Positions 10,167 through 19,591 are shown, numbered from the stretch's first letter. The stretch: 64,000 nucleotides of DNA from Massilia rhizosphaerae (GCF_016093545.1 NZ_JADKYX010000004.1:310001-374000), one strand, 5' to 3'. A program made the numbers and translations. Notes: generated by a model not told the origin, from the letters alone.

Positions 10167-10448
10167 ATGAAAAAACAAATCGTGCAGGTTTCCGTCGTGC
10201 AGTCGGCCAAGGTCATGGCCGCTGTGTATCTTGTCACCGCCATCCCCATCGTCATCCTGGCGGGCCTGTTCATGTCGGCGGTGATGCCGGCGGGCGTCAG
10301 CATCGCCATGCTCGTCGTGATGCCGGTGGCGTATGCGATCGGCGCGTTCGTCGGCGTCGCTATCGGTGCGCTGATCTACAACCTGGTGGCGGCACGGATC
10401 GGGGGCTTCGAATTCACCACGGCGGAAGTCGGCGCGGCAGTCCGTTGA
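10167..10448 (+). CDS. small two-helix membrane protein, DUF3566-like
   Basis: This 93-residue protein has a short basic N-terminus (MKKQIVQVSVVQSAKV), two long hydrophobic segments (about residues 17-44 and 47-75) and a short polar tail. The layout, with a charged strand before two helices, resembles DUF3566-type membrane proteins, a family without assigned function; this resemblance is from memory and uncertain. It stands alone between repeat copy 2 and its own terminator, so it is probably a single-gene transcript. The GC-rich codon use matches its neighbours. Confidence 0.65.
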   Translation: MKKQIVQVSVVQSAKVMAAVYLVTAIPIVILAGLFMSAVMPAGVSIAMLVVMPVAYAIGAFVGVAIGALIYNLVAARIGGFEFTTAEVGAAVR

Positions 10449-10469
10449 CGCCGGCCGGGCCCAACCATG

Positions 10470-10497
10470 ACCGGGACCATGCGTCCCGGTTTTCATT
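10470..10497 (+). terminator. intrinsic terminator after the small membrane protein gene
   Basis: ACCGGGAC (10470-10477) pairs with GTCCCGGT (10483-10490) around a 5-base loop, followed by TTTCATTT. It isolates the gene at 10167 from accD. Confidence 0.65.
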
Positions 10498-10545
10498 TGT
10501 GCTAGCGCAACTTTGTCAGGAAGGCAAGTAATTAACAGCAAGAAT

Positions 10546-10574
10546 TCGACAATCCGTAATCGAGCGATTACACT
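10546..10574 (+). promoter_or_regulatory. candidate sigma-70 promoter for accD
   Basis: TCGACA (10546-10551, five of six consensus bases) and TACACT (10569-10574, four of six) are 17 bases apart, placing transcription start near 10581, about 29 bases before the accD ATG. A terminator lies just upstream, so a fresh promoter is expected here. Confidence 0.5.
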
Positions 10575-10609
10575 ACGCCCAATTCCAGAATTGCCGCAAA
10601 GGAGAGAAC

Positions 10610-11482
10610 ATGAGTTGGTTGGAAAAGCTGCTACCCCCCCGGATCCAGCGCTCCGATGCCGCCAAACGCCAGACCATGCCCGAAGGCCTGTGGGTCAAGT
10701 GCCCGTCGTGCGAGTCGGTGCTGTACCGCGCCGACCTGGAGTCGAACCTGCACGTTTGCCCGAAGTGCAGCCACCACATGCGGATCCGCGCCCGCGAGCG
10801 CCTCGACGCGCTGCTCGATGAAGGCGGCCGCTACGAGATCGGCCAGGACGTGCTGCCGGTCGATACCCTCAAGTTCAAGGACAGCAAAAAATACCCCGAC
10901 CGCCTGAAGGACGCGATGGAAGCCACCGGCGAGACCGATTCGCTCGTCGTGCAGGGCGGTTCGATCATGAGCCTGCCGGTCGTGGTCGCCTGCTTCGCCT
11001 ACGAATTCATGGCCGGCACGATGGGCTCCGTTAACGGCGAGCGCTTCGTGCGCGGCGCCCAGGTGGCGCTCGAGCAGAAGGTGCCGTTCATCTGCATTAC
11101 CGCCAGCGGCGGCGCGCGCATGCAGGAAGGCCTGCTGTCGCTGATGCAGATGGCCAAGACCACCGCGATGCTGACCAAGCTGGCCGAGAAAAAGCTGCCG
11201 TTCATTAGCATCCTGACCGACCCGACGACGGGCGGCGTTTCGGCCTCGTTCGCGTTCATGGGCGACGTCGTGATGGCCGAGCCGAAAGCACTGATCGGCT
11301 TCGCCGGCCCGCGCGTGATCGAGAACACCGTGCGCGAAAAACTGCCGGAAGGCTTCCAGCGTTCCGAGTTCCTCGTGCAAAAAGGCGCCGTCGACATGAT
11401 CGTCGACCGCCGCAAGATGCGCGAAGAAATCGCGCGCGTGCTCGCCCTGCTGCAAAGCCAGCCGGCCGACGTCATCGCCTGA
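10610..11482 (+). CDS. accD: acetyl-CoA carboxylase carboxyltransferase subunit beta
   Basis: AccD with AccA transfers carboxyl from biotinylated AccB to acetyl-CoA, making malonyl-CoA for fatty-acid synthesis. The 290-residue protein has the N-terminal zinc ribbon with cysteines 31, 34, 50 and 53, and the crotonase-fold core with [12 protein letters not shown] and [18 protein letters not shown] at 10601 precedes the ATG. The accD-folC-SPOR-cvpA-purF order is the same as in E. coli. Confidence 0.97.
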   Translation: MSWLEKLLPPRIQRSDAAKRQTMPEGLWVKCPSCESVLYRADLESNLHVCPKCSHHMRIRARERLDALLDEGGRYEIGQDVLPVDTLKFKDSKKYPDRLKDAMEATGETDSLVVQGGSIMSLPVVVACFAYEFMAGTMGSVNGERFVRGAQVALEQKVPFICITASGGARMQEGLLSLMQMAKTTAMLTKLAEKKLPFISILTDPTTGGVSASFAFMGDVVMAEPKALIGFAGPRVIENTVREKLPEGFQRSEFLVQKGAVDMIVDRRKMREEIARVLALLQSQPADVIA

Positions 11483-11493
11483 TTGTTTGATCG

Positions 11494-11537
11494 CGTACGG
11501 CCGGCGGCTCGCGCGAGCCCCCGGCCGTACGTGTTTT
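11494..11537 (+). terminator. long hairpin between accD and folC
   Basis: CGTACGGCCGG (11494-11504) pairs with CCGGCCGTACG (11521-11531) and encloses a second hairpin, GGCTCGC/GCGAGCC (11506-11519). A short TGTTTTG run follows. It may terminate or attenuate accD transcription before folC, although the operon order is usually read through. Confidence 0.5.
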
Positions 11538-11568
11538 GCAGCGTCAGGCTTCATCCGGACCCCATCCC

Positions 11569-12867
11569 ATGCACAACCTCCCGACCACCTTGCCCGACTG
11601 GCTGGCGCTGCTCGAGTCGCGCCATGCCGAAACCCATATCGACATGGGGCTGGACCGCGTACGCACCGTCAAGGAGCGCATGGGCCTGGCCTTCTCCTGC
11701 CCCGTGATCATGGTCGCGGGCACCAACGGCAAGGGGTCGACCTGCGCCATGCTGGAGGCCATGCTGCTGCAGGCCGGCTACAAGGTCGGCCTGTACATCA
11801 AGCCGCACTTCCTCGACTTCAACGAGCGCGCCCGCATCAACGGCGAGATGGCCGGCGACGCCGCGCTCATCGCCGCCTTCGATGAAGTGGAAGCGCGCCG
11901 CGGCGACATCGACCTCACGTATTTCGAATTCACGACGCTCGCCATCATGCATTTGCTGTCGACGTCCGGCGTCGACGTGGCGATCCTGGAAGTGGGCCTG
12001 GGCGGCCGCCTGGATGCCGTCAACGTGATCGACGCGGACGTGTCCATCGTCACGAGCATCGACATCGACCACAAGGATTATCTCGGCGACACGCGCGAGG
12101 AGATCGGCTTCGAGAAGGCCGGCATCTTCCGGCCCGGGAAGCCGGCGATCTGCAGCGATCCGCTGCCGCCGCAAGCGCTGATCGACCACGCCGAAAAGAT
12201 CGGCGCCGACCTGTGGCTGCTGGGCCGCGACTTCAACTACCAGGGCGACAAGCAGCAGTGGGCGTACGGCGGCCGCAACCAGCGCCGCAATTCGCTCGCG
12301 TATCCGGCGCTGCGCGGCGCCAACCAGCTGCTGAACGCCTCCGCCGCGCTGGCCGCGCTGGAAGTGCTGCGCAACGTGCTGCCGGTGGGCGCGCAGGAAG
12401 TGCGCACGGGCCTCGCGCTCGTCGAGCTGCCGGGCCGCTTCCAGGTGCTGGCGGGCCGGCCGACGACGGTCCTCGACGTCGCCCACAACCCGCACGCGGC
12501 GGCGACGCTCGCCCAGAACCTGGGCAATATGGGGTTCCACCGCTTCACCTACGCCGTGTTCGGCATCATGCAGGACAAGGACATCGACGCCGTCGTCGCC
12601 CACCTGGCGCCCAATATCGACCACTGGTGCGTGGCGGCGCTGCCGTCGCCCCGTTCGGCCGACCCGGCGCTGCTGGCCGAGAAGCTGCGGGCATTGAAGC
12701 CGAGCGGCGCGAAAGACGACGAATTCTCCGTCAAAACGTTCGCGAATCCGGCCGAAGCATTCGCAGATGCAACAAGCAGGGCCGGACAGGATGATAGAAT
12801 AGTGGTCTTTGGCTCGTTCTATACCGTGGCTGGCGTGATGGCGGCCCGTAAATCCTCTCTTCATTGA
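11569..12867 (+). CDS. folC: bifunctional dihydrofolate synthase/folylpolyglutamate synthase
   Basis: FolC adds glutamate to dihydropteroate and then extends the polyglutamate tail of folates, using ATP. The 432-residue Mur-ligase-type protein has the P-loop GTNGKGST at residues 51-58, the substrate segment YFEFTTLAIMHLL, and the C-terminal domain with VLDVAHNPHAA. The frame can start at a TTG at 11536, but ATG 11569 gives the family-like MHNLPTTLPDWLALLE. It ends 11 bases before the SPOR gene. Confidence 0.95.
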   Translation: MHNLPTTLPDWLALLESRHAETHIDMGLDRVRTVKERMGLAFSCPVIMVAGTNGKGSTCAMLEAMLLQAGYKVGLYIKPHFLDFNERARINGEMAGDAALIAAFDEVEARRGDIDLTYFEFTTLAIMHLLSTSGVDVAILEVGLGGRLDAVNVIDADVSIVTSIDIDHKDYLGDTREEIGFEKAGIFRPGKPAICSDPLPPQALIDHAEKIGADLWLLGRDFNYQGDKQQWAYGGRNQRRNSLAYPALRGANQLLNASAALAALEVLRNVLPVGAQEVRTGLALVELPGRFQVLAGRPTTVLDVAHNPHAAATLAQNLGNMGFHRFTYAVFGIMQDKDIDAVVAHLAPNIDHWCVAALPSPRSADPALLAEKLRALKPSGAKDDEFSVKTFANPAEAFADATSRAGQDDRIVVFGSFYTVAGVMAARKSSLH

Positions 12868-12878
12868 CGTGACACCGC

Positions 12879-13820
12879 ATGGGCTTGTTCTCCCGTAAAA
12901 GCAAGCAGGACCGCCTCGCCGAGGACAGTGGCCGCTTCTACAGCAAGGACGACGACGCCGCGATCGGCGAACGCGCCCGCGCCAAACGCGCGAGCAACGC
13001 CGGCGGTGCTGCGACGCGCCGCCCCGGCAACGACCCCATGCTCCCCGAAAAGAAGCGCGCCCGGCGCCGCCTCGTCGGCGCCATCGCGCTGGCGCTGGCC
13101 GCCGCCGTCGGCCTGCCGATGCTGCTCGATTCCGAACCCAAGCCTGCCGCCGGCGACATCGCGATCCAGATCCCCGCCAAGGACAAGGCGGCGCCGTTGC
13201 CGGTGCCGGCCGCGGACAAGGCCGTGGCGGCCGCCGACAGCGTCGACAAGGGCGAGGAAGTGATCGACGCGCCGCCGCCCGCGCCGGCAGCGAAGGCGCC
13301 CGTCGCCGCCGCGAAGCCCGAGCCCGAGCCCGTGGCCGCGCCGAAGGCGGAAGCGCCCAAGCCCGAGCCGAAACCGGAACCCAAGGTCGAGCACAAGCCC
13401 GAGCCCGTCAAGCCGGAACACAAGGACACGCCGAAGCCGGAGCACAAGGACGTGCCGAAGGCCGAGCACAAGGAGCCGAAGCCCGAGCCGCATCCGGCCG
13501 AGAAGCCCGTGAAGCCGCGCGACGACGCGGCGCGCGCGCTGGCCATCCTGGAAGGCAAGCCGGCCGCGAAGGAAAAACCGGCCGAGTCCGCGTCGCAGCG
13601 CTACGTGCTGCAAGTGGCCGCGCTGTCGAGCCAGGAAAAGGCGGCCGAGGTCCAGGCCAAGCTGCGCGAAGCGGGCATCTCGTCGTACACGCAAAAGACG
13701 AGCACGCCGGCCGGCGAATTGATCCGCGTACGGGTCGGCCCCATGAGCAAGGAAGAGGCCGAGAAAGTCCGCGCCAAACTGGGCCGCCTGGGCATGTCCG
13801 GCGCCATGACCCCGATTTGA
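12879..13820 (+). CDS. SPOR-domain inner-membrane protein, DedD-like
   Basis: SPOR proteins bind denuded peptidoglycan at the division septum. This 313-residue protein has a charged cytosolic N-terminus (1-64), one membrane helix (about 65-83), a long Pro/Lys/Glu/Ala-rich periplasmic linker with many KPEP and KPEHK motifs (about 90-200), and a SPOR domain at the C-terminus (about 235-313, beginning YVLQVAALSS). Its place between folC and cvpA matches dedD in E. coli. Sequence conservation is confined to the anchor and the SPOR domain, so the symbol is left empty. Confidence 0.88.
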   Translation: MGLFSRKSKQDRLAEDSGRFYSKDDDAAIGERARAKRASNAGGAATRRPGNDPMLPEKKRARRRLVGAIALALAAAVGLPMLLDSEPKPAAGDIAIQIPAKDKAAPLPVPAADKAVAAADSVDKGEEVIDAPPPAPAAKAPVAAAKPEPEPVAAPKAEAPKPEPKPEPKVEHKPEPVKPEHKDTPKPEHKDVPKAEHKEPKPEPHPAEKPVKPRDDAARALAILEGKPAAKEKPAESASQRYVLQVAALSSQEKAAEVQAKLREAGISSYTQKTSTPAGELIRVRVGPMSKEEAEKVRAKLGRLGMSGAMTPI

Positions 13821-13839
13821 TGACTGCAGAAGCCGCGCC

Positions 13840-14328
13840 GTGACGATCTTCGACTACGTGGTGTTGTTCATCCTGGTCTCCTCGGTCGTCATCAGCACCA
13901 TGCGCGGCCTGGTCAAGGAAATCCTGTCGCTTGCCGGCTGGGTGGCGGCCTTCATCGTGGCCAACGCCTTCGGCGCGAAGCTGGCGCCCATGCTACCATC
14001 CGTGATTCCGGGCGAAGCCTTGCGGCTGATCGTTGCCTTCATTGCATTGTTCCTCGGCGTGCGCGTGCTGATGGGTCTCCTGGCCCTCGCGATCGGCGCA
14101 CTGATCGAGGCCTCCGGCCTGACCCTGGCCGACCGCGGCCTCGGCGGCCTGTTCGGTCTGGGCCGGGGCATTGTGATCGTGCTGGCCGGCGTCATATTGT
14201 GTGGGATGACTTCCATTCCCCAACAGGATTTCTGGAAAGACGCGCTGCTCTCGCCCATGGCGGAAACGGGCGCGCGCACGGTCAAACCTTTCCTGCCCGC
14301 GGCCTTCGCGCGGCATGTGCAGTTCTAG
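13840..14328 (+). CDS. cvpA: CvpA family membrane protein
   Basis: CvpA is an inner-membrane protein first linked to colicin V production and placed next to purF in many proteobacteria; its molecular role is not settled. The 162-residue protein has four hydrophobic segments and the family opening MTIFDYVVLFILVSSVV, with the conserved RGLVKEILSLAGW after helix one. The start is GTG at 13840. A nearby ATG at 13820 is in another frame and reaches a stop after seven codons. Confidence 0.92.
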   Translation: MTIFDYVVLFILVSSVVISTMRGLVKEILSLAGWVAAFIVANAFGAKLAPMLPSVIPGEALRLIVAFIALFLGVRVLMGLLALAIGALIEASGLTLADRGLGGLFGLGRGIVIVLAGVILCGMTSIPQQDFWKDALLSPMAETGARTVKPFLPAAFARHVQF

Positions 14329-14364
14329 TTTCTTTGTTTAGCTGTCCAAGTTTAGGAGCACACC

Positions 14365-15888
14365 ATGTGTGGCATCGTCGGCGTCGTTTCGCAAGCCCCC
14401 GTCAACCAGCTGTTGTATGACGCATTGCTGCTGCTGCAGCACCGCGGCCAGGATGCGGCGGGGATTGCAACCAATCACAGCAGCATGTTCTCGATGTACA
14501 AGGCCAACGGCCTCGTGCGTGACGTTTTCCGCACGCGCAACATGCGTTCGCTGCAAGGCAATTCCGGCATCGGCCACTGCCGCTATCCGACCGCCGGCTC
14601 GTCCAGCGAAGAAGAAGCGCAGCCGTTCTACGTGAACGCCCCGTTCGGCATCACCCTGGCGCACAACGGCAACCTGACGAACCAGGAACAGCTCAAGGAA
14701 GAACTGTTTCGCAACGACCGCCGCCACGTCAACACGAACTCCGACTCGGAAGTGCTGCTGAACGTGCTGGCCCACGAGATCGCCCAGGCGGCCGACGGCT
14801 ACTCTCTCGAGCCGGACGCCGTGTTCAAGGCCGTCGCGCAGGTGCACCGCCGCGTGCGCGGCGCCTACGCCGTCATCGCCCAGATCGCCGGCCATGGCCT
14901 GCTGGCGTTCCGCGACCCGTTCGGCATCCGTCCGCTGTGCATCGGCATCAACGACACGGAGAACGGCCCCGAATACCTGCTCGCCAGCGAATCCGTCGCG
15001 CTGGAAGGCCTGGGCTTCCGCTTCATGCGCGACATCGCCCCGGGCGAAGCCGTCTGGGTCGACGCCGACCGCCAGCTGCATACGCGCCAGTGCGCCGAGA
15101 ACCCGACGCTGAATCCGTGCGCGTTCGAATACGTGTACCTGGCGCGTCCGGACTCCGTGATCGACGGCGCCTCCGTGTACGCCACGCGCCTGCGCATGGG
15201 CGAATACCTGGCCGAGAAGATCCGCAAGGAGATCCCGGTCGAAGAGATCGACGTCGTGATGCCGATCCCCGATTCGTCGCGTCCGGCCGCCATCCAGCTC
15301 GCGCTGAAGCTGGGCGTGGAATACCGCGAAGGCTTCATCAAGAACCGCTACGTCGGCCGCACGTTCATCATGCCGGGCCAGGCGATGCGCAGGAAGTCGG
15401 TGCGCCAGAAGCTGAACGCGATCCCGTCCGAGTTCAAGGACAAGAACGTGCTGCTCGTCGACGACTCCATCGTGCGCGGCACGACGAGCCGCGAGATCGT
15501 GCAGATGGCGCGCGAATCGGGCGCCCGCAAGGTGTTCTTCGCGTCGGCCGCGCCGCCGGTGCTGTACCCGAACGTGTACGGCATCGACATGCCCACGCGC
15601 GACGAACTGATCGCCCACGGCCGCACGGTCGAGGAAGTGTGCCGCGAGATCACGGCTGACCGTCTCGTCTACCAGGACCTGGACGCGCTGAAGAAATCGA
15701 TCTCGGACGTCAACCCCGCGCTGACGAGCGTGGAAGCGTCGTGCTTCGACGGCGTCTACATCACGGGCGACGTCACGCCGGCGTATCTCGACCAGCTCGA
15801 GAGCGTGCGTCATAAATCGTCGGGCAAGTCGTCGGAAGACCTCGTGCGCACGCAGTTGAACTTGAATCCGCCCGTCGCCGCCGAATAA
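14365..15888 (+). CDS. purF: amidophosphoribosyltransferase
   Basis: PurF makes 5-phosphoribosylamine from PRPP and glutamine, the first committed purine step. The 507-residue protein begins MCGIVGVVS, so cysteine 2 becomes the N-terminal glutaminase nucleophile after methionine removal. The C-terminal half has the PRPP-binding loop [24 protein letters not shown] precedes the ATG. It lies 36 bases after cvpA and 31 bases before metZ. Confidence 0.97.
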   Translation: MCGIVGVVSQAPVNQLLYDALLLLQHRGQDAAGIATNHSSMFSMYKANGLVRDVFRTRNMRSLQGNSGIGHCRYPTAGSSSEEEAQPFYVNAPFGITLAHNGNLTNQEQLKEELFRNDRRHVNTNSDSEVLLNVLAHEIAQAADGYSLEPDAVFKAVAQVHRRVRGAYAVIAQIAGHGLLAFRDPFGIRPLCIGINDTENGPEYLLASESVALEGLGFRFMRDIAPGEAVWVDADRQLHTRQCAENPTLNPCAFEYVYLARPDSVIDGASVYATRLRMGEYLAEKIRKEIPVEEIDVVMPIPDSSRPAAIQLALKLGVEYREGFIKNRYVGRTFIMPGQAMRRKSVRQKLNAIPSEFKDKNVLLVDDSIVRGTTSREIVQMARESGARKVFFASAAPPVLYPNVYGIDMPTRDELIAHGRTVEEVCREITADRLVYQDLDALKKSISDVNPALTSVEASCFDGVYITGDVTPAYLDQLESVRHKSSGKSSEDLVRTQLNLNPPVAAE

Positions 15889-15919
15889 TTCGTATCACGG
15901 CCCATCATCCCAAAAGACC

Positions 15920-17161
15920 ATGAGCGACAAACCCAACTACGGCTTCACCACCACCATCCTGCACAACGATCGGCGCAAGCCGATCGAGCACAACTCGCTG
16001 CACAAGCCGATCCACACGTCGGTCGCCTTCGGCTACTCGGACGCGCGCCAGCTGGCCTCCGTCTTCCAGGGCAAGGAACCGGGCTTCCGCTACGGCCGCC
16101 AGGGCAACCCGACCGTCTCCGCGCTGGAAGACAAGATCAGCAAGATGGAAGACGGCGTCGCCTCGCTGTGCTTCGCCACCGGCATGGCCGCGATCGGCGC
16201 GCTCGCGCAGGCGCTGCTGCGCGCGGGCGACCACGTCGTGTCGTCCTCGTTCCTGTTCGGGAATACCAACAGCCTGTGGAACACGGTGGCCGCGCAGGGC
16301 ACGGAGGTGTCGTTCGTCGACGCGACCGACGTCGCCAACGTCGAAGCGGCATTGAAGCCGAACACGCGCATGGTGTTCGTCGAGACGATCGCCAATCCGC
16401 GCACGCAGATCGCCGACCTGGCCCGTATCGGCGAGTTGTGCCGCGCGCGCGGCATCCTGTACGTCGTCGACAACACGATGACGACGCCCTACCTGTTCCG
16501 CCCGAAGACGGTCGGCGCGGGCCTCGTCGTGAACGCGCTGACCAAGTCGATCGGCGGCCACGGCATGGCGCTGGGCGGCGCGCTGACGGACACCGGCCTG
16601 TTCGACTGGACCACCTACCCGAACATCGCCGACAACTTCCGCCGCCAGCCGCCGGCCGCGCAGGGCATGGCCCAGCTGCGCGCGAAATCGCTGCGCGACT
16701 TCGGCGCGTCGCTGGCGCCGGAGGCTGCGCACCACATCGCGGTCGGCGCGGAAACGCTGGCGCTGCGCATGGACCGCACCTGCGCGAACGCGCTGGCGCT
16801 GGCGCGCATGCTGGAAGCCGATGACCGCGTCGCGGCCGTCCATTACCCGGGCCTCGCATCGCATCCGCAGCACCAGCTGGCATCCGAACAGTTCCGCGCG
16901 TACGGTTCGCTGTTCAGCTTCGAGCTGAAAGAGGGCATCGACTGCTTCGATTACCTGAACCGCCTGAAGGTCGGCATCCCCGCCAGCAACCTGGGAGACA
17001 CGCGCACGCTTGTCATCCCGGTCGCGCACACGATCTTCTTCGAGATGGGCCCGGCGCGCCGCGCCAGCATGGGCATCGCGGAATCGCTGATCCGCGTATC
17101 GGCCGGCATCGAGGACACGGCCGACCTGCTGGCCGATTTCGGCGGCGCGCTGAACCCTTGA
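15920..17161 (+). CDS. metZ: O-succinylhomoserine sulfhydrylase
   Basis: MetZ is a PLP enzyme that makes homocysteine directly from O-succinylhomoserine and sulfide. The 413-residue protein belongs to the Cys/Met metabolism family; the PLP lysine is K209 in NALTKSIGG, and the cofactor aspartate is in VVDNTMTTPY. The assignment as MetZ, rather than cystathionine gamma-synthase, rests on the purF-metZ order known from pseudomonads and betaproteobacteria and on overall resemblance. The acyl donor could also be O-acetylhomoserine. Confidence 0.9.
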   Translation: MSDKPNYGFTTTILHNDRRKPIEHNSLHKPIHTSVAFGYSDARQLASVFQGKEPGFRYGRQGNPTVSALEDKISKMEDGVASLCFATGMAAIGALAQALLRAGDHVVSSSFLFGNTNSLWNTVAAQGTEVSFVDATDVANVEAALKPNTRMVFVETIANPRTQIADLARIGELCRARGILYVVDNTMTTPYLFRPKTVGAGLVVNALTKSIGGHGMALGGALTDTGLFDWTTYPNIADNFRRQPPAAQGMAQLRAKSLRDFGASLAPEAAHHIAVGAETLALRMDRTCANALALARMLEADDRVAAVHYPGLASHPQHQLASEQFRAYGSLFSFELKEGIDCFDYLNRLKVGIPASNLGDTRTLVIPVAHTIFFEMGPARRASMGIAESLIRVSAGIEDTADLLADFGGALNP

Positions 17162-17183
17162 CGCTGTCGTAAAGCGGCGTAAA

Positions 17184-17211
17184 GCCGGAAGGGCGGGTTG
17201 CCCTTCCGGTT
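17184..17211 (+). terminator. hairpin after metZ
   Basis: CCGGAAGGGC (17185-17194) pairs perfectly with GCCCTTCCGG (17200-17209) around GGGTT. Only TTG follows, so the T run is poor; it may still terminate or protect the 3' end. Confidence 0.5.
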
Positions 17212-17287
17212 GAGTACGCGGCGCGCTGCGGTTATGATCGTCGTGTTGCCATCCCTCCATACGTAGACTACGTAGAATCGCACGCCC

Positions 17288-18073
17288 ATGAAGACTGTCC
17301 TGTTTTGCGCCGCACTGCTGTGCGGTGGTGCCGCGCTGGCCGCGACGCCTGTCGCCAAATCCTCCGCCAAGGCCGCCGCGAAGCCGGCCGCCGGCGGATC
17401 GTCCGCCGAGCTCGCCGAGGCGGATGCGCTGTTCGCCAAGAAGTCGTATCCGGAAGCCCTGCAGAAATACACGAAGCTGGCGAACGCCGGCAACGTCATG
17501 GCCCAGCAGCACTTGGGCGAGATGTATTTCTACGGCGAGGCCGGCAGCATCGACATGGACCAGGCCGCGCAATGGTTCCAGAAGGCGGCAGCCAAGGGCA
17601 ATGCCGTCGCCATCGCGTCGCTGGCACTGATGAAACAGCGCGAGGCGCGCCGCGCCGACCTCGACTACTGGATCTCGAAATACGACGGCTCCGACGTGCG
17701 GACGGACGAATACCGCTGCCCGTCGCCGCGTTTCCCGACCATGTCCAAGGTCAACGAGGAAATCGATTATTACGGCGGCAAGATGAAGGCGTGGGAGGCA
17801 TGCCACAACCGCTGGGTGAAACACCTGAACGCGTCGCTGCCGCTGACCAAGCGCATCCCGGACGACATCACCAAGCTGTTCACGAAGGATGAGTCGGACA
17901 AGGCGACCGCGCACTTGAAAGAAGTGGCCGAACGCCTGGCCGAAGATACGAAGATCGCCGGCCGGATGGTCATTGCGGATTTCGACGCGTGGCGTGCGGG
18001 GACCGAGGCCTACGTCAAGGAGCACAACGAGATGGTCAAGAACGCGCCGCCGCGCGATCCCGACGACAAGTGA
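17288..18073 (+). CDS. secreted protein with Sel1-type repeats
   Basis: The 261-residue protein has a signal peptide (about 1-19, ending GAALAA), an Ala/Lys-rich spacer, and two Sel1/TPR-like helical units at about 40-112, with GNVMAQQHLGEMYFYG and GNAVAIASLALMKQR. The rest, with the segment DEYRCPSPRFP and a charged helical C-terminus ending PPRDPDDK, is not a domain I recognise. Sel1 repeats are usually protein-binding scaffolds, so a periplasmic adaptor role is likely but unproven. It converges on the minus-strand gene at 18095. Confidence 0.75.
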   Translation: MKTVLFCAALLCGGAALAATPVAKSSAKAAAKPAAGGSSAELAEADALFAKKSYPEALQKYTKLANAGNVMAQQHLGEMYFYGEAGSIDMDQAAQWFQKAAAKGNAVAIASLALMKQREARRADLDYWISKYDGSDVRTDEYRCPSPRFPTMSKVNEEIDYYGGKMKAWEACHNRWVKHLNASLPLTKRIPDDITKLFTKDESDKATAHLKEVAERLAEDTKIAGRMVIADFDAWRAGTEAYVKEHNEMVKNAPPRDPDDK

Positions 18074-18094
18074 TGTGGCAGCCGGGGCGGTGAG

Positions 18095-18799
18095 CTAGCG
18101 CGGGCATGTCGTGTTCATGGGCGCGCTGCCGTCGGCCGGATAGGTGCGGCAGAACGAGCCCAACGGTGTGACGATGCGGTACACGCGCGTATTGCCGTCC
18201 GCGGCCGTCGTGATATCGTCGATGTGCGCCGACTGGAACAAGCGGCCGCCCGCCGCGTGGGCGGCGTCGAACCGGCGGTCGAGTTCTTCCTGCATGCGCG
18301 GGCGGAAGCGTTGCGGCGCGCCGGGCGCATGGTTCAGTTCGCGGGCAATCACGGCCGCATCGCGGGTGGCGGCCGCCAGGATGTCCGCGCGAGTTGGAGG
18401 CGGCGCGTCCGCCGGTGTGGCCGGCGCCGGTGCGGGCTGCGGTGTGGGCTGCGGTGCGGCGGGGAGCGCCGGTGCGTCGGGACGCGACGGCTGCGGCGCT
18501 TGCGCAACTGGCTTGCGCGCGGGCCGGCGCGCGGGCGGCGCCGCGCTGGGTGCGGGCGCTGTGGAAGCGCTGGGCGGCGCGACGCGCGTCTTGGCCGGAA
18601 CGAGCGTCAGCCGGAGTGGCGCGGTATAGCGACTCCGGGACGGGTGCCGGGGAACGGGCGGCGCTTTGAGCAGGGCCAACCACAGCAGGTGCGCCGCCGC
18701 GGAGACGAACACGGCAAGCGCAAGCCTTGCCTGCGGGCGCATGAAGTCCGCTGTCGTCGACGGCGCGCCGGGCAGCTTGATCCTGGGGTGGTACGGCAC
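18095..18799 (-). CDS. TonB-like membrane-anchored Ala/Pro-rich protein, unknown function
   Basis: The product has up to 234 residues; a second start at 18742 (MRPQARLALAVFVS) would put the membrane segment at the very N-terminus. One hydrophobic helix (AVFVSAAAHLLWLALL) is followed by an Ala/Pro/Arg-rich linker of about 90 residues and a C-terminal globular part. The layout recalls TonB and TolA, but the TonB C-terminal fold is not evident. The tail, with TPLGSFCRTYP and MNTTCPR, has two cysteines that could form a periplasmic disulfide. No exbBD genes are nearby. Confidence 0.65.
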   Translation of the reverse strand: MPYHPRIKLPGAPSTTADFMRPQARLALAVFVSAAAHLLWLALLKAPPVPRHPSRSRYTAPLRLTLVPAKTRVAPPSASTAPAPSAAPPARRPARKPVAQAPQPSRPDAPALPAAPQPTPQPAPAPATPADAPPPTRADILAAATRDAAVIARELNHAPGAPQRFRPRMQEELDRRFDAAHAAGGRLFQSAHIDDITTAADGNTRVYRIVTPLGSFCRTYPADGSAPMNTTCPR

Positions 18800-18955
18800 A
18801 GGGCTCCTTTACGGTCACGGCACCGCAAGCCGGCGCACCGGGATCATACCTAAAAAGCATCGTTGCTTTCTCACCAAAACTTGCTTTCGCCGGTCGGATC
18901 CGTGAGGAAGCGAAGCCTTGCTGTATCATCCGGCTTCCGAAAACGAAGCCTGCAT

Positions 18956-19591
18956 ATGCTCATCATCACCATCAAACAGGGCAAGGAAAAAAGCCTGCTG
19001 TCCGGCGATCCCTGGATTTATCTGTCAGCCATCGACCGGGTCGAGGGGCGGCCCCAGGAGCGCAGCAAGGCCGGGGCCACGGCGGTCGTGCAATCGTCGG
19101 CGCGTCAGTTTCTGGCGCGCGCGGCATATAACGCGAAGTCGCAGATCGCGGCCCGGGTCTGGACCCTGCGCGAGGACGAGCCGGTCGATCACGCCATGCT
19201 CAAGCGTCGCGTGCAGGCCGCGGTCGCGCGGCGTGCCGTTGCCGTGCGCGGCGCCGATCCGCAAGCCCTGGTCCTGGTGATCGATGGCGAAAAAGACGGC
19301 TTGCCGGGGCTCCTGGTGCACAGCTATGGCGGCACCGGCGGTTACCTGGTGTGCCAGTTCAATGCGGCCGGCGTCGACGCGTGGAAGGTGACCATCGTGC
19401 AGGCGCTGCGCGCGGCGACGGGTTGCCCCAATGTATTTGAACGCAGCGACGAACTATTGCGGAAAGGCGAGGGGCTGCCCGTCATCTGGCGTGCCCTGGC
19501 CGGCGACGCGCCGCCGCAGCGCCTGATGGTGCGCGATGGCGGCCGCTTGCTGCCGACCGATATCCGCACGGGTTTTATCTATCCGCGCTGA
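18956..19591 (+). CDS. truncated RlmI-like protein lacking the methyltransferase domain
   Basis: The 211 residues align from end to end with the N-terminal half of RlmI, the 23S rRNA m5C1962 methyltransferase. They cover the PUA domain (about 1-75, with QGKEKSLLSGDPWIY and AKSQIAARVWTL) and the linker domain (about 75-200, with GEKDGLPGLLVHSYG and FERSDELLRKGEG). The frame stops at DIRTGFIYPR, where RlmI would continue HKTGYYLDQRDSR into the Rossmann methyltransferase domain; the bases before lexA do not restore it. It is either a decayed paralogue or a stand-alone RNA-binding PUA protein. ATG 18956 is chosen because it gives MLIITIKQGKEKSLL. Confidence 0.75.
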   Translation: MLIITIKQGKEKSLLSGDPWIYLSAIDRVEGRPQERSKAGATAVVQSSARQFLARAAYNAKSQIAARVWTLREDEPVDHAMLKRRVQAAVARRAVAVRGADPQALVLVIDGEKDGLPGLLVHSYGGTGGYLVCQFNAAGVDAWKVTIVQALRAATGCPNVFERSDELLRKGEGLPVIWRALAGDAPPQRLMVRDGGRLLPTDIRTGFIYPR

